Part shown: one piece after another, positions 51,333 to 59,620 of the stretch | Numbering within the stretch: the first letter of the stretch is position 1 | How the letters are laid out: the number at the start of each line of letters is the position of its first letter | NCBI GenBank assembly: GCA_017520185.1 | Contig: JAFXGO010000030.1 | Coordinates: 124,001-188,000 of the forward strand | Length of the DNA stretch: 64,000 nucleotides | Reading direction: 5' to 3' | DNA from: Elusimicrobiaceae bacterium | GTDB lineage: Bacteria > Elusimicrobiota > Elusimicrobia > Elusimicrobiales > Elusimicrobiaceae | Notes under the pieces: model-generated | Seen by the model: the letters and a program-made list of their open reading frames with translations, nothing else | The model's database searches: none | What the model was told of the DNA's origin: nothing | Made by a program: the position numbers and the translations under genes

Positions 51333-53318
51333 TTAATCTTTCAACTCTGTTCCTTTTAAAATTCGCCACGCGGCAATAATGCGGTAGGCTTTGAGTTTTT
51401 CTTCCATTTCTTTTTGTTGTTGCGGGGAAAGAGGGGGAAAATGAGCATCTAATAACTCATACTCTTTTATATTATGTGTACCCAAGGCATATGGGTTAAT
51501 CCAATTATAAGTATGCAACCCTAGTGTTTGTCGGGATAAAATATCCTCTCCCAAAGCATAATAAGGGGTTCCTTTCGGCAGTATTAATTCTAAAACGGTA
51601 GCGGCAATATCCATGTGGCTGGCGGCAGCATGAGCAGGCAACATTTGTTTGGAAATTCCTTTTCCAAATATGACCAAAGGCACAGACAAACGTTCGTAAA
51701 GAGAAGGATTGTCTTTCAAGGTCCAACGTGCGGCATGGTCTCCTGTGATAATAAAAAGGCTGTCGGGATATTTTTCGTACATCTTTAAAACGAAATCCGT
51801 TAAGTGATGATCTGCATATTCAAAATGTTGTAAGCGTTGGAGAAACAGATTTTCATCGGAAATATCGTCAGGAAGAAGTTTCTTAAGTTCTTTTTCGTCC
51901 GTCAGTTCTTTTTCCTTTTTTGTGTCTAAAGTGTAAGGCGTGTGATTGGTGCTGGTAAGGATTAAATTAAAAGAAGGTTGCGGCGTAATTTTTTGCGCCG
52001 CATTTCTGAGCATCGTTTTATCCTGTACCCCCCACACACTTCCTTCTCCACCTAAATCGGCAAAATAAAAAGATTCGTCCATTTTTTGATGTTTCATGAA
52101 AGGACCAATATTTTCCCAAGATGGAAAACCACCATAGAAGAAGCGGGTTTTATAGCCTTGTTTTTTAAGTTGCACCGAAAGGGCAGTTTCGTAAGGTTCT
52201 TGGGCGGTAGGGCGATTGGCAGTCAGCAAATTAATCTCCGGCATTCCCAATAAAATGGAAGTGATGGCAAACATCGTTCCGTTGGAGGCAGGTAAAAACT
52301 TGTCAATCAAAATAGCATTCTCTTTTTGCAAAATGGATTGAATCCCTTTGGAAATAGGCAAATGACGGTAGTTTTTTAATAAGGGCCAAAGCATATAGTT
52401 TTCCGCTACAATGACGAAAATATGCTGTGGTTTTTGGATTTTGGCTCCTTGTGCTTTTTTTTCTAAAAAGGGAATCAAAGAATCCTCATTATACTTATCC
52501 GTACCTAACAGGTAGGCGGCTGCTTTTCTCACATCTTCAGCGTTGATATCGGCTGACATTTTGGCAAATTGCTTATAAATACGGCTGGCTTTGTAAAGGG
52601 CTTGTATGTCATCTAAAATGGCTTCGTTTAGCAGGTGTTGACTCATGCGGGCGGCATTTTTCCAGTAAATAGAGCCATTGAAATCAAAACTGCCTCCTCT
52701 GCGTACAAATACAGCAGCGGGAACCAAAAAAATACAAATCAAAACCACATATAAGGTTTTTCTTGCAGAGGCGGCACATTTTTCTCCCAATTTTTTGCCA
52801 AAAATCAAAAAATATTTAAGAATAAAGCAACCTCCGGCCGCTTGTAAAAGAGCCACCAAAGATCGGCCCAGCGCATGATGTTGGTCAATGGCTGTCATCA
52901 CAATAGCCCACATATCATCGTGTACGGTATTGAAGATAAAAGGACTAAAGGCATTTTGAAATTCTTGGTAATAGGCTAGGCGCGTTTGAAATAAAAAGGC
53001 AAAAATTAAAATAACAAAACTACCGTATAAAAAACGGAATTTATTGGCCTTGTAAGAGGGGAAAATCTGTTTAAGTAAAGTGCCCAATACAAATGATGGC
53101 AAAAAGAAAGCACCTGCCGTTTTAAGTCCGATACGTAGACCATACCACATGGTGAACAGAATATCCTGTGGCGTGGTGGTGGCTAGCAGTTGATCTCTAA
53201 AAAGAAAGATAAATGCAGCCCTGTATATAGACAACATAAAAAGCAAGAAGATGAAAAACAAAGCATCCTGTGCAAAGTTTTCCAAGAAAGAAGAACGACG
53301 AGAAAAGTTTTTTTTCAT
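51333..53318 (-). CDS. LtaS-like membrane sulfatase / phosphoglycerol (or phosphoethanolamine) transferase
   Basis: A 661-residue protein with five N-terminal membrane helices (to about residue 205) and a C-terminal periplasmic alkaline-phosphatase-fold domain. Metal and nucleophile motifs are VIVAENYM (Glu), SNGTMFAITSILLG (Thr nucleophile), NLILTSTNHTPY (His) and FIITGDHAARW (Asp-His). Members add phosphoglycerol or phosphoethanolamine to surface polymers or lipids; in a Gram-negative cell the target may be a periplasmic glycan or LPS. It lies 20 bases after the M29 peptidase on the same strand. Confidence 0.87.
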   Translation of the reverse strand: MKKNFSRRSSFLENFAQDALFFIFLLFMLSIYRAAFIFLFRDQLLATTTPQDILFTMWYGLRIGLKTAGAFFLPSFVLGTLLKQIFPSYKANKFRFLYGSFVILIFAFLFQTRLAYYQEFQNAFSPFIFNTVHDDMWAIVMTAIDQHHALGRSLVALLQAAGGCFILKYFLIFGKKLGEKCAASARKTLYVVLICIFLVPAAVFVRRGGSFDFNGSIYWKNAARMSQHLLNEAILDDIQALYKASRIYKQFAKMSADINAEDVRKAAAYLLGTDKYNEDSLIPFLEKKAQGAKIQKPQHIFVIVAENYMLWPLLKNYRHLPISKGIQSILQKENAILIDKFLPASNGTMFAITSILLGMPEINLLTANRPTAQEPYETALSVQLKKQGYKTRFFYGGFPSWENIGPFMKHQKMDESFYFADLGGEGSVWGVQDKTMLRNAAQKITPQPSFNLILTSTNHTPYTLDTKKEKELTDEKELKKLLPDDISDENLFLQRLQHFEYADHHLTDFVLKMYEKYPDSLFIITGDHAARWTLKDNPSLYERLSVPLVIFGKGISKQMLPAHAAASHMDIAATVLELILPKGTPYYALGEDILSRQTLGLHTYNWINPYALGTHNIKEYELLDAHFPPLSPQQQKEMEEKLKAYRIIAAWRILKGTELKD

Positions 53319-53338
53319 AGACTTCTTTTTATCAGGAT

Positions 53339-54544
53339 CTAAAAACAGAACTGTCCTTTTTCATAAATCAATACTTTTTTGCCGTTTTTAAGCATGGCAT
53401 GTACAGTTTTATTTTCCGTATTGATTAAATCCCAGTGTAGGGCTGATTCGTTGTAGCCTAACTTTTCTTTAAGTTTTTTATCAAGTTTGCTCATATCTGC
53501 GGCATAAGTGTCGGCATAACTTGAGCCTACGGCGACGTGACAATTGCCGTATTTCCCTCCAAAGTTTTCATCAAACAAAATATCAGCCATAAATTTATCA
53601 ATTTTGGAAAAACGTCTGTCGGTTAACGAAAATTCTCCTATTTGGGCGGCTCCGCGGTCCATATCCAACATTTTACGCAAATAATTTTCACCTGCTTCGG
53701 CGGTTGCTTTGATGGCTCTGCCGTTTTTAAATTCAAGGCGAACGCCTTTTACATAGTTGCCCGTACGGTAAGAGGATAAATCTGCAAAATACACCCCTTT
53801 CGTTCCACGCCAATCAGGGGAAGTAAAAATTTCAAAAGAAGGAATATTATTTCCTCCACCTGAAATAAACTTTCGCTTTTCTCCTAACAAAACTTCAAAA
53901 TCCATATTTGCAGATTGCACATGAAGCGTATTAATTTTAAGACCATTTAACCATTGTCCGATTTCCGTAATTTGGGCCATGACTTCTTTCCATTTCTTTA
54001 CAGGATCCTTTTCATTTAAAAAACAGGCTTTGGCAATTTGTCCGGCATATTGTTTAAGCGTGAGGCCTGCTTTTTGAGCCAATTCCTCGGTAGGATAATT
54101 GCACAAAGTCCAAGAAAAAAGACCGGCTTGTTCGGTTTTATCCAAAATTTCACGCAGGCTTTTGCGCGCTACGGCAGCGGTGCCGATTCTGGTGGGATTG
54201 ACGGTTTTTAGGGCGGTCAAATCTTCTGGTGCGTGCAGGGCGATCAATCCATTTAAAGATTCCTGAAAAGCCTCCTCCCCTGCAGTGATATGTTTGAGTT
54301 GCTTATCATCTGCTAAAGTATAAAAGCTGCGTTGAATTTCTTCGGGCAGAGTAGTTCTGACGATAGGCAAATATTTTTTACTTAATAATCTTTCATAAAT
54401 AGCATGTGCCAACGGTAAGGCGGCTTTGTCATAACGGACTAACACTTGATCATACTTTTTAAATTTTCCTCCGCGTCTGGCATTTTCCATCGCCCAAATC
54501 ATAACATCGGCATATTTTGCCAATTGTGTTTTTGTAAAAATCAT
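53339..54544 (-). CDS. M29-family (AmpS-type) aminopeptidase
   Basis: A 401-residue cytoplasmic metallo-aminopeptidase. All M29 metal-site motifs are present: IPSFEIFTSPD, QIGEFSLTD, GNCHVAVGSSYAD (His and Tyr) and SALHWDLI (His-x-Asp). It removes N-terminal residues from short peptides. The start has a strong GGGGGAAG ribosome site and a TATAAC/TATAAT-rich region upstream, so this gene has a normal leader. It precedes the LtaS-like gene. With two PepT-like proteins and the M20 enzyme, it points to a peptide-based diet. Confidence 0.92.
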   Translation of the reverse strand: MIFTKTQLAKYADVMIWAMENARRGGKFKKYDQVLVRYDKAALPLAHAIYERLLSKKYLPIVRTTLPEEIQRSFYTLADDKQLKHITAGEEAFQESLNGLIALHAPEDLTALKTVNPTRIGTAAVARKSLREILDKTEQAGLFSWTLCNYPTEELAQKAGLTLKQYAGQIAKACFLNEKDPVKKWKEVMAQITEIGQWLNGLKINTLHVQSANMDFEVLLGEKRKFISGGGNNIPSFEIFTSPDWRGTKGVYFADLSSYRTGNYVKGVRLEFKNGRAIKATAEAGENYLRKMLDMDRGAAQIGEFSLTDRRFSKIDKFMADILFDENFGGKYGNCHVAVGSSYADTYAADMSKLDKKLKEKLGYNESALHWDLINTENKTVHAMLKNGKKVLIYEKGQFCF

Positions 54545-54605
54545 AACTTCCCCCTTTTCTGCGTATAATGTTATAATAGCAAATATAGGTTGTGAGGCGA
54601 AAAAA

Positions 54606-55364
54606 ATGAAAAAAATATTATTTTTTACCGTTTTGTTTTTTGGTTTTGTGCCACTTTGGGGCGGAATCTCTCCAAAACCGGAAATGGAGTTTTCTTTTCA
54701 ATATCAAATACCGCAAGCACCGGCTATTCTTCCTGCTACGAGCGAACAAATCCAATGCAAAGACAACCAATGTATCGGGCAAGAGCCGTTGGGAGTGTAT
54801 GGAATTCAAAAATTGTATTGTAAGCAAAACGGTTGTTTTTCAATTGCTTACGAATATGCTCCGTTTCAAAAGTTGATTGTTGATTTTTCCGACGGGGTCA
54901 AAAGAGAAAGTAATGTTTTTGCCACACCTTCAAAATTAAGAAATAGTTTTGTGGTGACGGTAAGAGAAAATGATTTGTTGGTTTCTCCGTCTTCTCAGCC
55001 TCAGAAATTCAATGCACTGTTGCGTGCTGATGCATGGGCTTCTTTAATTATCATATTACTTATTGAATTGATAGCGGCCTTTGCTTATCTATTTTATACG
55101 CAAAAGAGTTATCGTGTGCTTTATTCTGTGATATTGGTCAATTTGATTACAATGCCTCTTTCTTGGCAAGTTTTGGCAAAAGTAGTGACGGTTCCTACCT
55201 TAATTTGGCTTTTTAGTTTGGTTTTTGAAGCCTTTTTTATATGGTTATTTAACAGAAAAACACTTACACTGCGTAATGCCTCTATATTAAGTTTGGCTAT
55301 CAATGTAAGTAGTTATTCGGTAGGGATAATGATTTCTTTTTTGATTGCGCCTTATTTGTTTTAA
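54606..55364 (+). CDS. Exported/membrane protein with two CX4C pairs and four C-terminal helices, unknown
   Basis: A 252-residue protein: signal peptide (MKKILFFTVLFFGFVPLWG), a periplasmic part of about 115 residues with two CX4C pairs (CKDNQC and CKQNGC, probably disulfides), then four membrane segments (about residues 140-160, 165-185, 190-212, 225-250). No family recognised. The divergent M29 gene shares its TATAAT-containing upstream region. A GAGGCG ribosome site supports the start. Confidence 0.65.
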   Translation: MKKILFFTVLFFGFVPLWGGISPKPEMEFSFQYQIPQAPAILPATSEQIQCKDNQCIGQEPLGVYGIQKLYCKQNGCFSIAYEYAPFQKLIVDFSDGVKRESNVFATPSKLRNSFVVTVRENDLLVSPSSQPQKFNALLRADAWASLIIILLIELIAAFAYLFYTQKSYRVLYSVILVNLITMPLSWQVLAKVVTVPTLIWLFSLVFEAFFIWLFNRKTLTLRNASILSLAINVSSYSVGIMISFLIAPYLF

Positions 55365-55370
55365 TGATAA

Positions 55371-55397
55371 AAAACCCCGCCTTGGCGGGGTTTTTTT
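55371..55397 (+). terminator. Bidirectional terminator
   Basis: AAAACCCCGCC/GGCGGGGTTTT stem with a tiny loop and T-run on the plus side, A-run on the other. It serves the unknown membrane protein gene and the convergent acyltransferase gene. Confidence 0.9.
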
Positions 55398-55405
55398 ATC
55401 AGAGA

Positions 55406-56515
55406 TTATAGACTTTTTTGATACAGACGGTATCGTTTTGTCTGGCGGCAGCCGGCTTCGGTCATGGCGCGGATAATACCGTCATTATCCTCTAAAATCC
55501 AAGAAAGTTCTGCTTCGTCCCAAATGGCTACCCCATAATCTACGATATGTTTGATCAGCACCAAATCAATGCCTCTTTTACGGTAGTTGGGGTCAATGCC
55601 CAGCATAATTAACCGCGCATCGCGAATTTTGGGCCATTTGAGCAAGGCTTTTACAGTGCGGAAAGGATTACACAAAGTGCCACGTAAAATTTGAAGCACG
55701 TGGTTCATATTCGCAATAGCAATATAAAATCCGGCCGGTACACCATCTACTTCGGCTATACAGGTGCCTTCCGGCTTTACAATCCATTTTAGTTCTTCTA
55801 CCATATCCTGAATTTCCTGTTCGGAAATGGGGGTGTGTCCCCAATTTGCGGCCCAAGCATCATTATAGATTTTACGAATGATAGATGCTTCTTGCTTTAA
55901 ATTTTTAAGGTTTAATCGGCGCAGGGTAAGCCCCTTTCCTCGTGCAGCGCGTGCGACAATTTTTTCAAATAGAGGGGAGAATTTGTCTTCTTTGCTGCGG
56001 TGAAAAGCCAGCAAATCTTTTACTTTACTAAATCCCTCTTTCTCAATTAACTCCATATAGTAAGGGTAATTGTAGGGCATCATGATAGAGGGCATAGCGT
56101 CAAAAGAGTCGGTCAATAAGCCATATACATGGTTGCTGGAAGGATTAGCCGGCCCGCGTACGGCCTCAACTCCTTGAGCGCGGAGCCATTTTTCACCTTC
56201 TGCAAACAGAGCATGTGCTACTTCCTGGTCATGGATGGCATCAAAAAATCCGAAAAACCCGATATTTTCTTTTTGATACTCATTGTACGTGTCATTAACC
56301 AAAGCACATAAGCGGCCTGCCACTTCACCGTCTTTGTACGCGAGCAGCAGTTTCCTTCTGGCGTGAGTCCAGAAGGCATTTTCCGGTTTTAAAAGTTTTA
56401 GGGTATCGGCTTTTAATTCACCCACCCAGTAGGGGTTGTTTTGATACAACCGGTAAGGAAAATGAATAAAAGTTTTTAAATCTTTTTCGGCGTCTTTGAT
56501 GACTATTTGACTCAT
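55406..56515 (-). CDS. GNAT-fold N-acyltransferase-like protein, candidate bacterial ceramide synthase
   Basis: A 369-residue protein whose N-terminal pattern (FIHFPYRLYQNNPYWVGELK, FFGFFDAIHD, VRGPANPS, MMPYNYPYYMELIEKEGF) belongs to a large family of GNAT-like proteins usually annotated as N-acetyltransferases. To my recollection this family includes the bacterial ceramide synthase. A GNAT acyl-CoA-loop-like LGIDPNYRKRGIDLVL lies near residue 310. It is encoded directly after the serine-palmitoyltransferase-like gene, the expected partner in N-acylating a sphingoid base. The start with GGAGAAG upstream lies well inside the longest frame. The specific reaction is inference. Confidence 0.65.
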   Translation of the reverse strand: MSQIVIKDAEKDLKTFIHFPYRLYQNNPYWVGELKADTLKLLKPENAFWTHARRKLLLAYKDGEVAGRLCALVNDTYNEYQKENIGFFGFFDAIHDQEVAHALFAEGEKWLRAQGVEAVRGPANPSSNHVYGLLTDSFDAMPSIMMPYNYPYYMELIEKEGFSKVKDLLAFHRSKEDKFSPLFEKIVARAARGKGLTLRRLNLKNLKQEASIIRKIYNDAWAANWGHTPISEQEIQDMVEELKWIVKPEGTCIAEVDGVPAGFYIAIANMNHVLQILRGTLCNPFRTVKALLKWPKIRDARLIMLGIDPNYRKRGIDLVLIKHIVDYGVAIWDEAELSWILEDNDGIIRAMTEAGCRQTKRYRLYQKSL

Positions 56516-56526
56516 ATCTTCTCCAA

Positions 56527-56556
56527 AAAGAAAACCCCTCCGACAAGAGGGGTTTT
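56527..56556 (-). terminator. Hairpin between the alpha-oxoamine synthase and acyltransferase genes
   Basis: A 10-bp AAAACCCCTC/GAGGGGTTTT stem with a 6-base loop; the minus-strand tail CTTTTTGG is short on T beyond the stem. Probably a partial terminator that lowers acyltransferase expression. Confidence 0.75.
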
Positions 56557-56564
56557 GTAAAAGA

Positions 56565-57755
56565 CTATTTAATAATGCCGATGGCACGACCCGCTTGGGC
56601 AAAGGCATCGATGATTTTTTGCACGTGTTCATCCGTATGCGTGGCCATCAAGGTTAAGCGCATTAAGGCTTTTCCGGGAGGAACGGCCGGGCTGACTACC
56701 GGATTGGAGAAAATGCCGAGTTCATGCAAGGCTCTCCACATACGGAAGCAGTTTTCGTTGCTGCCCACATGTACCGGAATGACCGGCGTGGTGCTGGTGC
56801 CTAAATCATAGCCCAAGTCACGCAAGCCCTTTTTCAAATTATCCGTCATGCGGAATAAATTATCGCGGCGGGAAGTATCATTTTCAATAAGTTCCAACGC
56901 TTTATTAATAGAAGCCACAGAAGCCGGAGGCAAAGCGGCGGAGAAAATTTGACTGCGTGCACTGTGACGGATGTAGTGGATAATATCAGCATCACCGACC
57001 ACAAAACCACCTACAGTCGCGAAGGTTTTGGAACAGGTGCCGACCACCAAATCCACTTCGCCGTTTTCTAAACCAAAGTGTTCACAGGTACCGCGACCGG
57101 TTTTGCCCAAAATACCGGTGGCATGAGCATCGTCTACAATAATGCGGGCGCCGTATTTTTTGCCGATTTTTACAATTTCCGGCAAGGGGCAGATGTCCCC
57201 TTCCATACTAAACACACCGTCTACAATAATGAGTTTACCTGCTTCTTCGGGCAATTTGGCGATAACGCGCTCTAAGTCGGCCGGATCATTATGTTTAAAG
57301 CGCACCATTTCACCATCGGAAAGTTTTACGCCGTCTAAAATGCTGGCATGGTTCAACTTGTCTACAATGGCGTAATCCCCTTTTTTCAAAAGACAACTGA
57401 CAACACCCAAATTCATTTGATATCCGGTGGAAAAGATAAGTCCGGCTTCTTTACGTTTGAAATTGGCGATGCGTTGCTCTAATTCATCTTGGGCTTTGGT
57501 ATTACCATTTAAAAAGCGAGAACCGGCACAACCCGTACCATATTTAAGGGCTGCTTCGGAGGCTGCTTTTTTCATTTCGGGATCATTGGCTAAGCCTAAG
57601 TAATTGTTGGAGCCGGCCATGATGTAGGTTTTTCCGTTTAAGACGATTTCAGGCCCTTGAGCCGATTCAATCGGTTGAAAATAGCCGTAAATGCCCATGC
57701 GCATGGCTATTTTGGCATCTTTAAAGTTTCTGCATTTTTCAAAAATATCAGACAT
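56565..57755 (-). CDS. Alpha-oxoamine synthase, serine palmitoyltransferase-like
   Basis: A 396-residue PLP enzyme that condenses an amino acid with an acyl-CoA. The internal aldimine is at Lys243 (GTCSKTFATVGGF), with cofactor residues His136 (LNHAS) and Asp208 (VDDAHATG). The pattern MGIYGYFQPIES, AGSNNYLGL, KYGTGCAGSRFLNG, VRFKHNDPADLE and LTLMATHT resembles Bacteroidetes serine palmitoyltransferases more than BioF or KBL, judged by eye. No biotin or threonine-degradation genes are adjacent; an acyltransferase is. SPT would make 3-ketosphinganine. KBL or BioF cannot be excluded. The start has AAGGAAAAG upstream. Confidence 0.78.
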   Translation of the reverse strand: MSDIFEKCRNFKDAKIAMRMGIYGYFQPIESAQGPEIVLNGKTYIMAGSNNYLGLANDPEMKKAASEAALKYGTGCAGSRFLNGNTKAQDELEQRIANFKRKEAGLIFSTGYQMNLGVVSCLLKKGDYAIVDKLNHASILDGVKLSDGEMVRFKHNDPADLERVIAKLPEEAGKLIIVDGVFSMEGDICPLPEIVKIGKKYGARIIVDDAHATGILGKTGRGTCEHFGLENGEVDLVVGTCSKTFATVGGFVVGDADIIHYIRHSARSQIFSAALPPASVASINKALELIENDTSRRDNLFRMTDNLKKGLRDLGYDLGTSTTPVIPVHVGSNENCFRMWRALHELGIFSNPVVSPAVPPGKALMRLTLMATHTDEHVQKIIDAFAQAGRAIGIIK

Positions 57756-57778
57756 GTTCTTTTCCTTTTTGTACAAAA

Positions 57779-58246
57779 CTACTTTTGTACTTTCTTAATA
57801 ATATTAGTAGTAGAGCGTCCTTTGAGTAAGGCAAAACGCACTACTTTTTTTGCAAATTCACGACCCACGATTTCACTGGGTTTATAATCTCCGCCTTTGA
57901 CTAATACATCGGGGCGGACAGATTTAATAAGGTTGTAAGGGGTGTCCTCCGTAAAAACAGACACCGCATCCACAGATTGCAATGCCGCCAATACAAGCGC
58001 GCGGTCAGATTGTTTATTAACCGGACGAGTGGGGCCTTTTAAACGGCGGACGGATTCATCGCTATTAATACCCACCACCAATACGTCCCCTTTGCTGCGA
58101 GAAAACTCCAACACGCTAACATGTCCGGCATGTAAAATATCAAAACAACCGTTTGTAAATACAATCTTTTTGCCGGCTTGTCGTTGTTTCTCTACCCAGT
58201 TGGAGAGTGCACGACGGCCTAAAATTTTATTTTTTGCTTTCGTCAT
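57779..58246 (-). CDS. rfaE2: D-glycero-beta-D-manno-heptose 1-phosphate adenylyltransferase (RfaE2-type)
   Basis: A 155-residue nucleotidyltransferase, equal to the C-terminal half of HldE. It makes ADP-heptose for LPS inner core. Signatures: FTNGCFDILHAGHVSVLE (HxGH), VGINSDESVRRLKG, and the C-terminal GRSTTNIIKK. It overlaps the end of accC by 20 bases and is followed after 23 bases by the alpha-oxoamine synthase, all in one operon devoted to lipid and envelope precursors. The kinase half (RfaE1) is not in this window. Confidence 0.9.
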   Translation of the reverse strand: MTKAKNKILGRRALSNWVEKQRQAGKKIVFTNGCFDILHAGHVSVLEFSRSKGDVLVVGINSDESVRRLKGPTRPVNKQSDRALVLAALQSVDAVSVFTEDTPYNLIKSVRPDVLVKGGDYKPSEIVGREFAKKVVRFALLKGRSTTNIIKKVQK

Positions 58247-59612
58247 TTTTTTCCGCCGTTAACATTCTTTCAATGAGTCCCGTATCCATATTTCCGGCAA
58301 TAAAATCTTCATTTTTCAAGATTTTCTGGTGAAAGGGAATCGTGGTTTTTACACCGGAAATTTTAAATTCGCCCAAGGCACGTTCGCTGCGTTTTAATAA
58401 TTCTTCGCGATTGGGGGCAGTGACAATTAACTTGGCAATTAAACTGTCATAATAACTGGGAATGGTATATCCCGTATACATATGACTGTCTACGCGAATG
58501 CCCAAACCGCCGGAAGGAATCCATTCTTCAATCGTTCCGGGACAGGGGGTAAAATTGTTATCGCTATCTTCGGCATTGATACGATGCTCCACCACATGAG
58601 CACGAACAACAGAGGCCTCTTGTTGTGTGATGGAAAGGGGCATTCCTTGTGCAATTTCAATTTGCAATTTTACTAAGTCTTGCCCACATACTTCTTCCGT
58701 CACGGGGTGTTCCACTTGAAGGCGAGTGTTTACTTCCATGAAATAAAAGTCTTTATTGGGGGCCATTAAAAATTCGACGGTTCCTACCCCATGATAGTTG
58801 GCGGCTTTGACTAATTTAACGGCCGCTTCCTGCAGTTTTTTGCGTACTTGTGCAGTGACAAAAGCGGAGGGGGATTGCTCCACCAATTTTTGATGTCTTC
58901 GTTGCATGCTGCAGTCACGCTCGGCAAAAGCAACAGCATTTCCGTAATTGTCTGCGGCTACTTGCACTTCAATATGGCGCGGATTTAATACTAACTTTTC
59001 AAAATAAACGCGATCATCGCCAAAATTGGCCTTTGCTTCGCCTTGAGCCGTTTTCATCATTAAGTCCAAATCTTTTTCAGACAAACAGGCGCGCATGCCT
59101 TTCCCGCCACCGCCCAAAGCTGCTTTAATCATGATGGGATAACCGATTTTGCGAGCGACTTCTTTATAATTTTTGCCCACCACACCGTCTGAACCCGGTG
59201 TAATGGCCACCCCACCTTTAATGGCTATTTCTCTGGCTGTACTTTTTACACCCAACATGCTGATAGATTTGGCAGTAGGGCCGATAAAAGTAATACCGGC
59301 TTTGGTGATAGCATCGGCAAAATCTGCGTTTTCAGATAAAAATCCATAACCGGGGTGAACGGCATCGGCCCCTGTTATTTTGGCAGCCGTCACTACGGCA
59401 TCGATATTTAAATAACTCAAAGAAGAAGGGGCCGCCCCGATGCATACTGCTTCATCGGCCATACGTACGTGCAGGCTGTTTCGGTCCGCTTCGGAATAAA
59501 TGGCTACTGATTTGATCCCCATTTCTTTAAGGGTACGAATCACGCGTAAGGCGATTTCTCCGCGATTGGCAATCAATACTTTTTTAAAAGGTTTAATGGT
59601 AATTTTAGCCAT
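58227..59612 (-). CDS. accC: Biotin carboxylase subunit of acetyl-CoA carboxylase
   Basis: A 461-residue ATP-grasp enzyme that carboxylates biotin on a carrier protein. Motifs: KVLIANRGEIALRVIR, HPGYGFLSENADFA, the Gly-rich ATP loop ALGGGGKGMRAC, YFEKLVLNPRHIEVQ, and FMEVNTRLQVEHPVTE. All catalytic parts look intact. AGAGGAC precedes the ATG. It is 8 bases downstream of the AccB homologue, which lacks the biotinylation lysine, so its true carrier must be another protein. Confidence 0.95.
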   Translation of the reverse strand: MAKITIKPFKKVLIANRGEIALRVIRTLKEMGIKSVAIYSEADRNSLHVRMADEAVCIGAAPSSLSYLNIDAVVTAAKITGADAVHPGYGFLSENADFADAITKAGITFIGPTAKSISMLGVKSTAREIAIKGGVAITPGSDGVVGKNYKEVARKIGYPIMIKAALGGGGKGMRACLSEKDLDLMMKTAQGEAKANFGDDRVYFEKLVLNPRHIEVQVAADNYGNAVAFAERDCSMQRRHQKLVEQSPSAFVTAQVRKKLQEAAVKLVKAANYHGVGTVEFLMAPNKDFYFMEVNTRLQVEHPVTEEVCGQDLVKLQIEIAQGMPLSITQQEASVVRAHVVEHRINAEDSDNNFTPCPGTIEEWIPSGGLGIRVDSHMYTGYTIPSYYDSLIAKLIVTAPNREELLKRSERALGEFKISGVKTTIPFHQKILKNEDFIAGNMDTGLIERMLTAEKNDESKK

Positions 59613-59620
59613 ATTGTCCT

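Noticed and set aside
56565-57755. Assignment of the PLP enzyme as BioF (biotin synthesis) or KBL (threonine catabolism)
   Set aside because: No bio genes and no tdh neighbour; sequence blocks look more SPT-like. Kept open as an alternative because no phylogeny could be run.
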